A DNA stretch of 64,000 bases, from contig DAHJ01000025.1 of NCBI GenBank assembly GCA_002495905.1, forward strand, positions 945 to 64,944. Direction: 5' to 3'. This stretch comes from Thaumarchaeota archaeon UBA223. Its GTDB lineage: Archaea; Thermoproteota; Nitrososphaeria; Nitrososphaerales; UBA57. Both the position numbers and the translations under genes were made by a program. Shown here in pieces: positions 26,921 to 35,433 of this stretch (within the stretch, counting starts at the first letter, position 1; each line of letters opens with the position of its first letter). A model generated the notes under the pieces. That model saw only the letters and a program-made list of their open reading frames with translations, was not told where the DNA came from and made no database searches.

Positions 26921-27614
26921 TATTTTCTTCTCCTTTGTATGTATTGAAACTACTTACTGGTGTATAAAGCATTATGAATCCAATTAATTTGACTAAAATA
27001 GAAGAAATCATTAACGGGCTTAAACCTGAGTAAAATAAGGCTAGCCACCTTATAAATTCACCGGCAGATAATGCTGCAAATCCAAGAAACATATAGAGAA
27101 TTGGGCGTTTTTTTGATTCGAGATAAGATAAAAGAGTCTCAAATGAGCCATAAAGTAGAAAAACAAATGAAATTGACTTTAGAATAGATAAAACAGAAAC
27201 AGTAGTTAGAAATCCATATGCAACGGAAACAGCCGAGGCTTTTTGATATGACTTGATTCCATGGCCCAAAGCAAGGATAAAGTATCCTAACAATTCAAAA
27301 GATGCGGCAATAATGAAGAATAAAGAAGTTAGAGCAATTGATATATTGAAGAATTCGAATCGGAAATTCAAGATTAGATCCGATTGAAAAGTAAGATTAT
27401 AGAAAACAGGAAATATATACGTAAATGCAGTTAAGAAGAAACCAATAGTCAGAGCAATAAAGGAAATAGTTAGTCTAAGAAGTGTAGGACTACGTGTATT
27501 TCTATAACCTTCTCGGGATATTCGCATGACACGGTATCCAATAAAAGAGCCAATAAGATAAAGCAACCCTTCGATTAATTTATATTCCGAAAATAGAAAG
27601 TATGATCCTAGCAC
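26907..27614 (-). CDS. polytopic membrane protein, unknown function
   Basis: A 235-residue protein with about six or seven hydrophobic segments, at roughly residues 12-28, 45-68, 88-112, 128-150, 150-165, 170-190 and 198-220. There is no motif I recognise; a basic loop, VMRISREGYRNTRSPTLLR, follows the first segment, which suggests a cytoplasmic side there. The start is GTG at 27614. Its last bases overlap the winged-helix gene, so the two are probably made together, perhaps as membrane sensor and regulator (inference). Confidence 0.7.
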   Translation of the reverse strand: MLGSYFLFSEYKLIEGLLYLIGSFIGYRVMRISREGYRNTRSPTLLRLTISFIALTIGFFLTAFTYIFPVFYNLTFQSDLILNFRFEFFNISIALTSLFFIIAASFELLGYFILALGHGIKSYQKASAVSVAYGFLTTVSVLSILKSISFVFLLYGSFETLLSYLESKKRPILYMFLGFAALSAGEFIRWLALFYSGLSPLMISSILVKLIGFIMLYTPVSSFNTYKGEENNVRL

Positions 27615-27650
27615 AATAAGTAATAGATTAGACGATTTATATATCTTAAA

Positions 27651-27896
27651 TCATCGAAATAAAGAATAAACTATTATGATAAAGAGACTGACAATAATCA
27701 ACAATGGAGAAGTGACAAATGTGAAATTGTTGTTCTTATATACATAAATTATAAACCAAGAAATATTTGTTGAAATAAGAAAATTAAATCTTTTTAAAAT
27801 TTCAGGAAGTAGTACTAAAAATAACCCCATGAGAAGAAAGAAATAGCCAATATTTGATATATTGTCAAAACTAATCAACGAGCTATAAATAACCAT
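27651..27896 (-). CDS. small membrane protein, unknown function
   Basis: An 81-residue protein with two or three hydrophobic segments: IGYFFLLMGLFLVLLPEIL (about residues 17-35), ISWFIIYVYK, and LLIIVSLFIIIVYSLF at the very end. It sits 36 bases upstream of the larger membrane protein in the same direction. No family is recognised. The composition is AT-driven, so the reading frame is somewhat less certain than its neighbours, but the position is consistent with a four-gene unit ending at nfo. Confidence 0.55.
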   Translation of the reverse strand: MVIYSSLISFDNISNIGYFFLLMGLFLVLLPEILKRFNFLISTNISWFIIYVYKNNNFTFVTSPLLIIVSLFIIIVYSLFR

Positions 27897-27933
27897 TAAT
27901 GAGATATATAATGTTTTACAGGAAATTTATTGG

Positions 27934-27944
27934 TTTATATATAA
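27934..27944 (+). promoter_or_regulatory. TATA box upstream of the aIF1 leader
   Basis: TTTATATATAA is a strong archaeal TATA box. A start about 26 bases downstream falls near 27965, about 100 bases before the aIF1 ATG at 28064. That predicts a long 5' leader or a separate small RNA, unlike the near-leaderless genes around it. Confidence 0.55.
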
Positions 27945-27973
27945 CAATAATACTTATCTATGAAGTTAAGTCC

Positions 27974-28023
27974 ATCATTCCTGTGAGTCGAAGAAGGGAA
28001 GACAACTGTTAAACAGGATAGAT
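27974..28023 (+). ncRNA. structured 5' leader or small RNA ahead of aIF1 (candidate)
   Basis: ATCATTCCTGT (27974-27984) pairs with ACAGGATAGAT (28013-28023): a 6-bp helix, a 2x2 internal loop and a 3-bp helix, closing a 28-base loop. A smaller alternative hairpin, CTGTTAAACAG, lies inside. The stretch is richer in G and C than the flanking intergenic DNA. It has no matching tRNA fold and no convincing C or D box. It may be the leader of the aIF1 mRNA controlling translation, or an independent RNA. Confidence 0.35.
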
Positions 28024-28063
28024 ATTAAGATAAGAGATTTCTCTAAGAAAAAAGGCGGTAATT

Positions 28064-28369
28064 ATGGAAGTATGTAATAAGTGTGGATTACCAATGGATC
28101 TTTGTGTATGCCAGGAACTAGAAAAAGAAGATTCAAGAATCATTGTAAGGCTAGAAATGAGAAGGTTTAGAAAACCAACTACAATAATTGAAGGACTAGC
28201 GTCAAAGAGTACAGATGTTTCAGAAATTGCAAAGAAATTAAAAAATACATTAGCTTGTGGAGGTTCTGGAAAAGGAAAATTAGTAATACTTCAAGGAGAT
28301 CATCGAGATGTATTAAAAGCTCATTTAATAAATCTAGGTTTTAGTGAGTCTTCCATAGAGGTACAATAA
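28064..28369 (+). CDS. translation initiation factor aIF1 (SUI1)
   Basis: A 101-residue archaeal SUI1 protein, which monitors start-codon recognition on the small ribosomal subunit. The N-terminal CNKCGLPMDLCVCQELE carries the four-cysteine motif seen in archaeal members. The SUI1 fold follows: IIVRLEMRRFRKPTTIIEG and LACGGSGKGKLVILQGDHRD with the conserved glycines. It is the first of three closely spaced plus-strand genes. A roughly 100-base structured leader precedes it. Confidence 0.95.
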   Translation: MEVCNKCGLPMDLCVCQELEKEDSRIIVRLEMRRFRKPTTIIEGLASKSTDVSEIAKKLKNTLACGGSGKGKLVILQGDHRDVLKAHLINLGFSESSIEVQ

Positions 28370-28375
28370 AAAAAG

Positions 28376-28585
28376 ATGTTTCAAAAAATTAAAAAAATCA
28401 TAAATGAACTAATTCAAATAAATAATTTAAAAACTCGAAATAAAGTAACAAATTCTAAGATAAAAATATGTCCTTCGTGCACATCAAAGTTAGAACCTCT
28501 CAATGAGCAATTAGAATGGTTAATGCCGCAAAAATATCTGTGTAAGAAATGTAATTATTTAGGAACAGCTTATTTTGAGCAATAA
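28376..28585 (+). CDS. small zinc-ribbon protein, unknown function
   Basis: A 69-residue protein with a basic N-terminal helix (MFQKIKKIINELIQINNL) and a C-terminal zinc ribbon formed by CPSC and CKKC pairs about 20 residues apart (KICPSCTSKLEPL and YLCKKCNYLGTAYF). No specific family is recognised. It starts six bases after the aIF1 stop and lies ahead of dCMP deaminase, so it is probably co-transcribed. A role in translation or nucleic-acid binding is only a guess. Confidence 0.72.
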   Translation: MFQKIKKIINELIQINNLKTRNKVTNSKIKICPSCTSKLEPLNEQLEWLMPQKYLCKKCNYLGTAYFEQ

Positions 28586-28613
28586 TTTAATAGAGGAATA
28601 ACATATTATCCGC

Positions 28614-29048
28614 ATGGCTAGACCAACTTGGGATATATATTTCATGGAAATTGCACAACAAGTATCAAAGAGATCAACATGTGATAGAAAGAATGTTGGA
28701 GCAGTAATAGTCAAAGATAAAGTCATACTGTCAACAGGATATAATGGAAGTATACGTGGAGTAAAGCATTGTGACGAGATTGGTCATCTTATGGAAAATG
28801 ATCATTGTGTAAGAACAGTTCATGCAGAAGTAAATGCAGTAGCTCAATCAGCTATGAATGGAACTGAAATTAAGAATTCAAGTATTTATCTTACGGCAAG
28901 TCCATGTTGGCCTTGTTTTAAAGTAATTGCAAACAGTGGGATTAAAAGGATATATTTTGGAGAGTTTTATAGAGATGAAAAAATATTCAAATTTGCTCAA
29001 GAATCAGGTATAGAATTAATAGATATGAGTAAGAAAAATGAAGATTAG
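28614..29048 (+). CDS. deoxycytidylate (dCMP) deaminase family protein
   Basis: A 144-residue zinc deaminase converting dCMP to dUMP for thymidylate supply. It opens with WDIYFMEIAQQVSKRSTCDR, then NVGAVIVKDKVILSTGYNGS. The zinc site is VHAEVNAVAQSAMNG (HAE) plus TASPCWPCFKVIANSGIKRI (PCxxC). Length and order match dCMP deaminases of the ComEB group. Converting cytidine nucleotides fits with nrdJ elsewhere in the window. The stop lies one base from the convergent tfb gene. Confidence 0.93.
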   Translation: MARPTWDIYFMEIAQQVSKRSTCDRKNVGAVIVKDKVILSTGYNGSIRGVKHCDEIGHLMENDHCVRTVHAEVNAVAQSAMNGTEIKNSSIYLTASPCWPCFKVIANSGIKRIYFGEFYRDEKIFKFAQESGIELIDMSKKNED

Positions 29049-29049
29049 T

Positions 29050-29979
29050 CTATATTTGTAATGCAGATTTTAAGCCTTTGTATCGATTACGAATGGTGAC
29101 TTCAGTAACACCTGCAGCTTCTGCCACATCTTTTTGTGTTTTACTTTCTCCTTCCATGACACAAGCAACATACAATGCAGCTGCGGCAAGACCCATTGGA
29201 TCTTTTCCAGCAGAAGTTCTAGTATCTTCAGCTTTACGTAGAATTATTAAAGCACTTCTTTTAGTTTTTTCAGATAAACCAGCCTTACTAGCAATTCTAG
29301 AAACACATTTTGTAGGATCTACAACAGGCATTCTCAAATCCATTTCACGGAGTAATAACCGGTAGCATCTTGCAATGTCTTTTTTCTTGATATTACATGC
29401 AGCGGCAACATCTTTTAATGTTCTAGGTGTTTCAGTATCACGACAAGCAGCATAAAGTGAAGCAGCAATAAGTGCAGAGATTGAACGACCTCGTACAAGA
29501 CCCTTTTCAAGAGCTTTACGGTAAATATAAGCGGCTTTTTCAATAACAGCATCACTAAGATTTAATTTATCAGCTAATCGATCTAATTCACTAAATGCTT
29601 GTCTAAGATTACGATCAACTGGTTCATGTACTTGACTTCTTCCATCCCAAGTACGTAATCTTTCAATTGCAGCTTTCATAGAAGCAGGTAATGATCTACC
29701 TGCGGCATCTCGGTCTTCAGCACCAATAACGGTAGCTAACCCCATATCATGCATTGCGAGTGAAGATGGAACACCAGTTCGTGCTCGATCATCTTTTTCT
29801 TCTTTAGAAAATGCTCTCCATTCAGGACCTTCTTCTTCAATTTTATCTACAATAACATAACCACAGTTACTACAATTCATTTCACCGCCAGAAGAGTCTA
29901 CGACAATTGGACCTTTGCCACAACGCGTACAGCGATCTATTTTCGTGCTTTTTGGTAACGAACCTAATTCTTCTTTCAT
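29050..29979 (-). CDS. tfb: transcription initiation factor TFB
   Basis: A 309-residue archaeal TFIIB. The N-terminal zinc ribbon spans DRCTRCGKGPIVVDSSGGE and MNCSNCGYVIVDKIEEE. The B-reader/linker includes GPEWRAFSKEEKDDRARTG. Two cyclin repeats follow, at about residues 110-205 and 210-305, the second ending with QKDVAEAAGVTEVTIRNRYK, the BRE-binding helix. It recruits RNA polymerase to TBP-bound promoters. GGTGA lies before the ATG as a ribosome site. Archaea of this group often have several TFBs; only one is here. Confidence 0.97.
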   Translation of the reverse strand: MKEELGSLPKSTKIDRCTRCGKGPIVVDSSGGEMNCSNCGYVIVDKIEEEGPEWRAFSKEEKDDRARTGVPSSLAMHDMGLATVIGAEDRDAAGRSLPASMKAAIERLRTWDGRSQVHEPVDRNLRQAFSELDRLADKLNLSDAVIEKAAYIYRKALEKGLVRGRSISALIAASLYAACRDTETPRTLKDVAAACNIKKKDIARCYRLLLREMDLRMPVVDPTKCVSRIASKAGLSEKTKRSALIILRKAEDTRTSAGKDPMGLAAAALYVACVMEGESKTQKDVAEAAGVTEVTIRNRYKGLKSALQI

Positions 29980-30149
29980 TATAATTTCACCATTTTTTTT
30001 GTTTTTAATATTTAAGCATTTTTATACTTAATACTTCCGGTTAGATGTAGATGTAATATTTAAACTTTATTATAGATACCGATTATGATAATGTAACGTA
30101 TTGTATAATAACATATTTAGAAGAATAGATGATACGTTACTCGTAAATA

Positions 30150-31601
30150 GTGGAAAGAAAATTGGTAAAGATTGGAATAACAGAAAAAAAAGATGAAAAT
30201 TTTTCAGAATGGTATACACAAACAGTATTAAAAGCAGAATTAATAGATTATTCACAAGTAAAAGGATTCATAATATTAAGAGAATATGGTTTCTCAATTT
30301 GGGAAAACATACAATCAATTCTCGATAAGGAATTTAAAAAAGACGGTACAAAAAATGCATATTTTCCATTGTTAATTCCAGAATCATTATTAAATAGAGA
30401 AGCAGATCATTTCAAAGGTTTTACACCTGAAGTATTCTGGGTAACAAAAACAGGAGATAGTGATATAGAAAATAAATTAGCAATAAGGCCAACTTCGGAG
30501 ACCATAGCATATGAGTCATATGCAAAATGGATAAAGAGTTGGAGAGATTTGCCTCTAAAATTAAATTTCTGGAATTCTGTATTGAGAGCAGAAATAAAGG
30601 ATACAAAACCATTTATTAGAACATCAGAATTTTTATGGCAAGAAGGACACACGGTACATGAAACTGAAGAAGATGCAATACAACAAGTTGAATTTATGTT
30701 AAAATTATATAAAAAATTCGTGAATGAATATTTAGCTGTACCAATACTTACAGGAAAGAAGAGTGACAAGGAAAAGTTTGTTGGAGCAGATTATACATTA
30801 ACATTAGAAGGAATTATGCCGGATGGAAAGGCATTACAGATGGGAACATCACATCATTTAGGACAAAATTTTTCAAAACCATTTGAGATAAGTTTTCTAG
30901 GAAAAGACGAAGAACAGCACTTTGCATGGCAGACTTCTTGGGGAGTATCATGGAGATTAATGGGGGCTTTGATAATGACGCACGGAGATGATAAGGGATT
31001 AATTTTGCCGCCAAAAATAGCTCCTATACAAGTAGTCATAATTCCAATTTATTATGATGATGGAAAAAAGAACGAGATATTAGGCGTGATTAATGATATT
31101 GTAGAGAAATTTGATTCAAACAATATTAGAAGCTATGTAGATTCTAGTGAACAGCACACACCAGGATGGAAATTTAATCAATGGGAAATGAAGGGAGTTC
31201 CAATAAGAATAGAAATAGGACCAAAGGATTTAGAGAATAATTCCTTAGTAGTTGTGAAAAGAAATTCCAAAGATAAGAAGAATATCAGTATTAATGAGAA
31301 TCCAGTTGATCAAATTGTGAAAGAATTAGACATAATGCAAGATGAATTGTTTGAAACTGCGAAAAGTAAACAGAGTAAAATGATATACGAAAGTAACAAC
31401 TACAAAAAATTATGTGAAAGACTAAACAAAGAAAGAGGTTTTGTAAAAGTAGATTGGTGCGGAAATAGAGATTGTGAAGATAAGGTAAAAGATGAAACTG
31501 GAGCAGATATTAGATTGATTGAAGACGAGAATATAAATTCACTTTGCATAGTCTGTGAGAAGAATGCAACAAATTCAGTTTATTTTGCAAAATCGTATTA
31601 G
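30150..31601 (+). CDS. proS: prolyl-tRNA synthetase (archaeal/eukaryotic type)
   Basis: A 483-residue class II synthetase. Motif 2 region is RPTSETIAYESYAKWIKSWR, with LPLKLNFWNSVLRAEIKDTK and PFIRTSEFLWQEGHTVHE. MGTSHHLGQNFSKPFEI and TSWGVSWRLMGALIMTHGDD belong to the catalytic core. The C-terminus carries a zinc-like end (VDWCGNRDCEDKV, LCIVCEKNA) and finishes with YFAKSY, the terminal Tyr typical of this type. The start is GTG at 30150, giving MERKLVKIGITEKKDENFSEW. Confidence 0.97.
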   Translation: MERKLVKIGITEKKDENFSEWYTQTVLKAELIDYSQVKGFIILREYGFSIWENIQSILDKEFKKDGTKNAYFPLLIPESLLNREADHFKGFTPEVFWVTKTGDSDIENKLAIRPTSETIAYESYAKWIKSWRDLPLKLNFWNSVLRAEIKDTKPFIRTSEFLWQEGHTVHETEEDAIQQVEFMLKLYKKFVNEYLAVPILTGKKSDKEKFVGADYTLTLEGIMPDGKALQMGTSHHLGQNFSKPFEISFLGKDEEQHFAWQTSWGVSWRLMGALIMTHGDDKGLILPPKIAPIQVVIIPIYYDDGKKNEILGVINDIVEKFDSNNIRSYVDSSEQHTPGWKFNQWEMKGVPIRIEIGPKDLENNSLVVVKRNSKDKKNISINENPVDQIVKELDIMQDELFETAKSKQSKMIYESNNYKKLCERLNKERGFVKVDWCGNRDCEDKVKDETGADIRLIEDENINSLCIVCEKNATNSVYFAKSY

Positions 31602-31640
31602 CGTAGTTATTTATTCTAATATAACGAGGAAATAATATAC

Positions 31641-32441
31641 ATGGATTTATCTCAGATAATTATCATTAGCGTGCTTCAAGGAATAATCGAATGGTTACCA
31701 ATTTCAAGTCAAGGAAACATTATAATTATAATGTCAGAAGTATTTGATTACAACATAGAGAATGCGTTAAAATTATCAATAATTCTGCATCTAGGAACAG
31801 TAATATCTGCATCCATTTACTTTAGAAATGAAATATTTCATATCGTAGTAAATTTGAGAAATTATAAATTTGGACATAGTACGGAATATAATTCACTTAC
31901 TACATTCATAATTTTATCGACGTTATCTTCTAGCATAATAGGATTTATAATATTTTCAAGTCTACTTGAGATATCAGGAAATGTTTTATTCACATCAATA
32001 ATTGGACTTGGATTAATTATAACAGGAATAATTCAGAAAACAATTAAATCAGATTTGAAGAATGAAAGGAATCTAGATAATAAAATAGCAATAGCAACTG
32101 GAATTCTACAAGGATTTGCAGCAATACCAGGAATTTCAAGATCAGGGATAACAACATCCTACTTGTTATTCAGTAGATTCAGTCCAAGTACTTCATTAAA
32201 ATTATCATTCATGATGAGTATACCAGCAGTACTTGCAGCAAATTTATTCATATTATTTGGAGAAGGAATTCAAGATTTAAAATTTATAGAACTTGTCATT
32301 GCAGTGGCATTTTCATGCATTTCAGGTTTAATTTCAATAAGTAGTTTTATGAAAATTGCTCAAAAGATTAGATTCTGGATATTTTCAATAGTCGTAGGAG
32401 GATTATTGTTAATACCATATTTATTAGACATAGTAAGTTAA
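31641..32441 (+). CDS. uppP: undecaprenyl-diphosphatase-like membrane phosphatase (UppP/BacA)
   Basis: A 266-residue, roughly eight-segment integral membrane protein. The active-site motifs of the family are visible: VLQGIIEWLPISSQGNIIII near the N-terminus and IPGISRSGITTSYLLFSRF in the middle. In archaea it is thought to recycle polyprenyl (dolichyl) diphosphate carriers used for glycan assembly. The first motif has SSQGN where bacterial proteins have SSSGH, so the conserved His is replaced. A TATA-like TTCTAATATAACG lies about 24 bases ahead of the ATG. Confidence 0.9.
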   Translation: MDLSQIIIISVLQGIIEWLPISSQGNIIIIMSEVFDYNIENALKLSIILHLGTVISASIYFRNEIFHIVVNLRNYKFGHSTEYNSLTTFIILSTLSSSIIGFIIFSSLLEISGNVLFTSIIGLGLIITGIIQKTIKSDLKNERNLDNKIAIATGILQGFAAIPGISRSGITTSYLLFSRFSPSTSLKLSFMMSIPAVLAANLFILFGEGIQDLKFIELVIAVAFSCISGLISISSFMKIAQKIRFWIFSIVVGGLLLIPYLLDIVS

Positions 32442-32495
32442 ATTTGAGTTGACGAAAAGACATAGAATTATAAAGTAATTTTATAATTAATTCAC

Positions 32496-32765
32496 ATGAG
32501 TGAATCGCCTGAAACAAAACACAAAGTTCCAGTAAAAAACTATCCAGAAGGTACTAAACCAAAAAGAGTTGCCAAGGAAGTTACAGAAACATTAAAAGGA
32601 GTAGTAAGTGCAAAAAAAATTGGTAAATTAAAAAAACAATATGTGGAATGTCCAGTATTAAAAGAAGAGAGGAATTTTATAGAATGTTTTGCATGTAAGT
32701 CGCACATAAGACGAGTTATGGGTGAAGTAGACTGTGCAGGTGAATCTACAGAAATACAAGTATAG
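32496..32765 (+). CDS. small Cys-containing protein, unknown function
   Basis: An 89-residue protein. The N-terminal half is basic and polar (HKVPVKNYPEGTKPKRVAKE, SAKKIGKLKKQYVECPV). The C-terminal half has four cysteines in CPVLKEERNFIECFACKSH and VDCAGESTEIQV, which may bind metal. No family is recognised. TATAAAG at 469-475 is spaced for a leaderless start. It ends six bases from the convergent top6A gene. Confidence 0.7.
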   Translation: MSESPETKHKVPVKNYPEGTKPKRVAKEVTETLKGVVSAKKIGKLKKQYVECPVLKEERNFIECFACKSHIRRVMGEVDCAGESTEIQV

Positions 32766-32770
32766 AAATA

Positions 32771-33889
32771 TTACATACTTTTTGCTTGTTCTAATTTTTC
32801 GGGAAGGTATTTATCAACAATAGTAGTTAGACCATATTTACTAAAAGCTTCCAATTCGCATTTAGCTTTAATTTTCATAAATACATCAAGTTCTTTACTC
32901 CATACACCTTTTTGATAGCGAGGATCACGCTTCAGTTCAGAGACTCGTTTGAAATCGACTTCAGTCATTGGAATAGTAGGTAATTTGTATTTAGCAATAT
33001 CAGATGCCCAGATTCCCAACCACTTAGCAGATGGTACGGTAAGATCGCGTAAGTGAGCTGCTCCTGCAGAACCAGAAACAATTACCATTGCAATATGTTC
33101 ACCATAGACATCGCCGTCAGTCATAATATAAACAGGAAGATTTAGTTCTTTATGTAAACGTTTTAGCATGTATCGAGTAGCACGAGGGGCCTGTCCAGCA
33201 GTATCAATAATTATTGCTTTATACTTTGAATGAACTTTTTCTTCAACAAATCGATTAAAGAGACCGCCTTTTTCAATGGCAATAATCATTTCAGCAGATG
33301 TATCAACAAAATCAGCAGTACTGAGACTAGGACCAATCAAATATCCATCAGGGTGTGAAGATAGATTCAATCTATTTCCCTCATATCCAGGAACAGTATA
33401 TTCAATATCTAAATCTCCGAAAATTGCTGAACGTTCTTCAGGATATATATTCAATCGTTCTCTTGCAGTAGATATAACAGATTCAAGATCAGTAATAATT
33501 GCATCAGATTCAGATTGATCATCATAGTCAACTGCATAAGCTTGTGAAGAATAATAAACATCTCGCAACGTGGATGATTTTTTGTTAGACATTAATTCAT
33601 TGGCAAAAAATGCCAACCAAGTTAATTGAGTAAAGGGACGAATATGTTTAATATTAGATGCAGTACGTGACACAGTGTTAGAACCAAGAATATATTGTTT
33701 TGTTTTTTTATCATAAACAATATTTCTCACAGATCTACTAGGAAAATGGATAGTAGGAAATTTTTGAGAATCCAGATCAGAATAAATTTTGTTGCCAAGT
33801 TCTTTTAGTTGTAATTTAAGTTGAGCTTTATGTTTTTCTAAATCATTTTGTCGTTTTTTTGATTTAGTTTGTTTTTTAGGTTTTGCCAT
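32771..33889 (-). CDS. top6A: DNA topoisomerase VI subunit A
   Basis: A 372-residue type IIB topoisomerase subunit, homologous to Spo11, that makes the DNA break. The catalytic Tyr lies in STLRDVYYSSQAYAVDYDD. The toprim metal site is seen in MIIAIEKGGLFNRFVEEKVH and in LPVYIMTDGDVYGEHIAMVI (DxD). KWLGIWASDIAKYKLP near the C-terminus is also family-typical. It shares one base with the end of top6B, so the two subunits are coupled. Confidence 0.97.
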   Translation of the reverse strand: MAKPKKQTKSKKRQNDLEKHKAQLKLQLKELGNKIYSDLDSQKFPTIHFPSRSVRNIVYDKKTKQYILGSNTVSRTASNIKHIRPFTQLTWLAFFANELMSNKKSSTLRDVYYSSQAYAVDYDDQSESDAIITDLESVISTARERLNIYPEERSAIFGDLDIEYTVPGYEGNRLNLSSHPDGYLIGPSLSTADFVDTSAEMIIAIEKGGLFNRFVEEKVHSKYKAIIIDTAGQAPRATRYMLKRLHKELNLPVYIMTDGDVYGEHIAMVIVSGSAGAAHLRDLTVPSAKWLGIWASDIAKYKLPTIPMTEVDFKRVSELKRDPRYQKGVWSKELDVFMKIKAKCELEAFSKYGLTTIVDKYLPEKLEQAKSM

Positions 33890-35433
33890 TAATTCTCCCC
33901 TTCCTCAAGATATGATTTCAACATTGGTTGGAAATTTGGTAAAGTTTTTTTGCCAGATAGATCTTTTGAAAATTCTGCAATTAGAGGAAGATATTTGGAA
34001 TATATATCTCGTCTTCGTTTTACTGCTTCTTGAGAGGATTTACGAGACAAATGTAATCGAAGTTGTCGGAGAACTTCACGAACTGCATTTTTTAATTCGC
34101 GTTCAATTTCTGGTCGATCTGCAAGGAATTCTTTCCCAGCTGTTTTAAAAGGTACTTTAGTCGAACATACATGAGTAATTAATGCCAAAGGTGCATTATC
34201 GGGAATTTTATAGGCACGTTTTTTGTCTATTGCGAGATCTTTTACTACTTGCCAAGCAATATCACTGCCTTCATCATAAAGTAGAGGAATTCGATTAGCA
34301 TAACGGAATAATTTTACACCACCACTACTAACTTTACCACCATATGCAAGTCCAACTTCTACAATAAATGGAAAACCCGAATATGCAGAAGGAGGTCGTA
34401 TTGCAATAGTAGAAAATTCAGGTGAAAGTTCACTCATTATACCAGCATTCAATATATCTCGGCCAAGTGGTGATAAACAATGAGCGTCGGGAGGTAAAAA
34501 TGATTCATAGTTATGCATTTCATCGACCATTTTTACTATATTTTCATATGCAAGATCTTTTGGACTTCCTGAATGATCTATACCTGCAGATTTAAAGAAA
34601 TTAGTAGAAGTAGTAGCGCCTACTCGATGAAAATTATTAGTAAGTAATTTATGAAGAGTTTTATCCTTAGTATCTTCAATAAGACGTCTCATTCCTTCAA
34701 AATCAAATCCATGTGGATGAGGTTGAGTTTCTACGGGAGGTTTTGGTAACGAAGTGGTGCTTCTTGGATAATAAAACATTTTACCTTGTGCATCGATAAA
34801 AGATATTTCGGCATAAGGAGTAACTAATGCAGATTCTAAGAAATAATCGTGGACTTTCGCAGAAGCGCGAAATGAATCACCAGTAAGTAATAGTTCAACA
34901 GTAGTTCCAGTGGTTCCTTTTCCTTCAATTATTTCTTTTTTGATGATAACAGGTTCATTTTTTTGAATATCAATTCTTAAAGTAAATTTATGAGTTTTTT
35001 TTCCGTCAATTGAGGTATAAATAACTACAGGTTTACTCGTTGTAATTTGTCCATATAAAACAGCCATAGTTCCTCCCATACCAAACATACCACGAGCTTG
35101 TCGAAGTTTGTACTTGCTTCCGTAGAAAACACGACCAAAGGCATCGGGAGCTTTTTCAGGGTCTATTCCAGGTCCATTATCACTAACTTTAAGCTGGTAA
35201 GTACGAGGTTCAGAAGCGCGTAATTGATCAATCACAGGAGTCATTCTAACGTAGATATTAGGAAGAATTTCGGCAGATTCACAAGCATCAAGAGAGTTTT
35301 CTACTAATTCTCGAGTTGCAGTATAAAGTGCTTTAGCAGGATTACTAAATCCAGCTAAATCCCTATTACGATAGAAAAATTCACTAGGCGAAATGCCAGA
35401 AAAAGTAGTTTTAGTTTTCGACAACAGGGCCAT
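33889..35433 (-). CDS. top6B: DNA topoisomerase VI subunit B
   Basis: A 514-residue GHKL ATPase subunit that drives strand passage with Top6A. ISPSEFFYRNRDLAGF leads into ATRELVENSLDACESAEI (Bergerat N-box), KVSDNGPGIDPEKAPDAFGR, and RQARGMFGMGGTMAVLYGQ. The transducer region has FRYANRIPLLYDEGSDIAW. Subunit B decatenates and relaxes DNA in this lineage. The start overlaps the end of the KH gene by 23 bases. Confidence 0.97.
   Translation of the reverse strand: MALLSKTKTTFSGISPSEFFYRNRDLAGFSNPAKALYTATRELVENSLDACESAEILPNIYVRMTPVIDQLRASEPRTYQLKVSDNGPGIDPEKAPDAFGRVFYGSKYKLRQARGMFGMGGTMAVLYGQITTSKPVVIYTSIDGKKTHKFTLRIDIQKNEPVIIKKEIIEGKGTTGTTVELLLTGDSFRASAKVHDYFLESALVTPYAEISFIDAQGKMFYYPRSTTSLPKPPVETQPHPHGFDFEGMRRLIEDTKDKTLHKLLTNNFHRVGATTSTNFFKSAGIDHSGSPKDLAYENIVKMVDEMHNYESFLPPDAHCLSPLGRDILNAGIMSELSPEFSTIAIRPPSAYSGFPFIVEVGLAYGGKVSSGGVKLFRYANRIPLLYDEGSDIAWQVVKDLAIDKKRAYKIPDNAPLALITHVCSTKVPFKTAGKEFLADRPEIERELKNAVREVLRQLRLHLSRKSSQEAVKRRRDIYSKYLPLIAEFSKDLSGKKTLPNFQPMLKSYLEEGEN

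Noticed and set aside
27960..28030. C/D box small RNA or tRNA before aIF1
   Set aside because: No acceptable C, D, C' or D' boxes and no tRNA cloverleaf; kept only as a structured leader candidate.
30070..30255. Minus-strand frame of 61 codons opposite the start of proS
   Set aside because: It overlaps the conserved 5' end of proS and the tfb-proS promoter region and has only AT-driven hydrophobic content.
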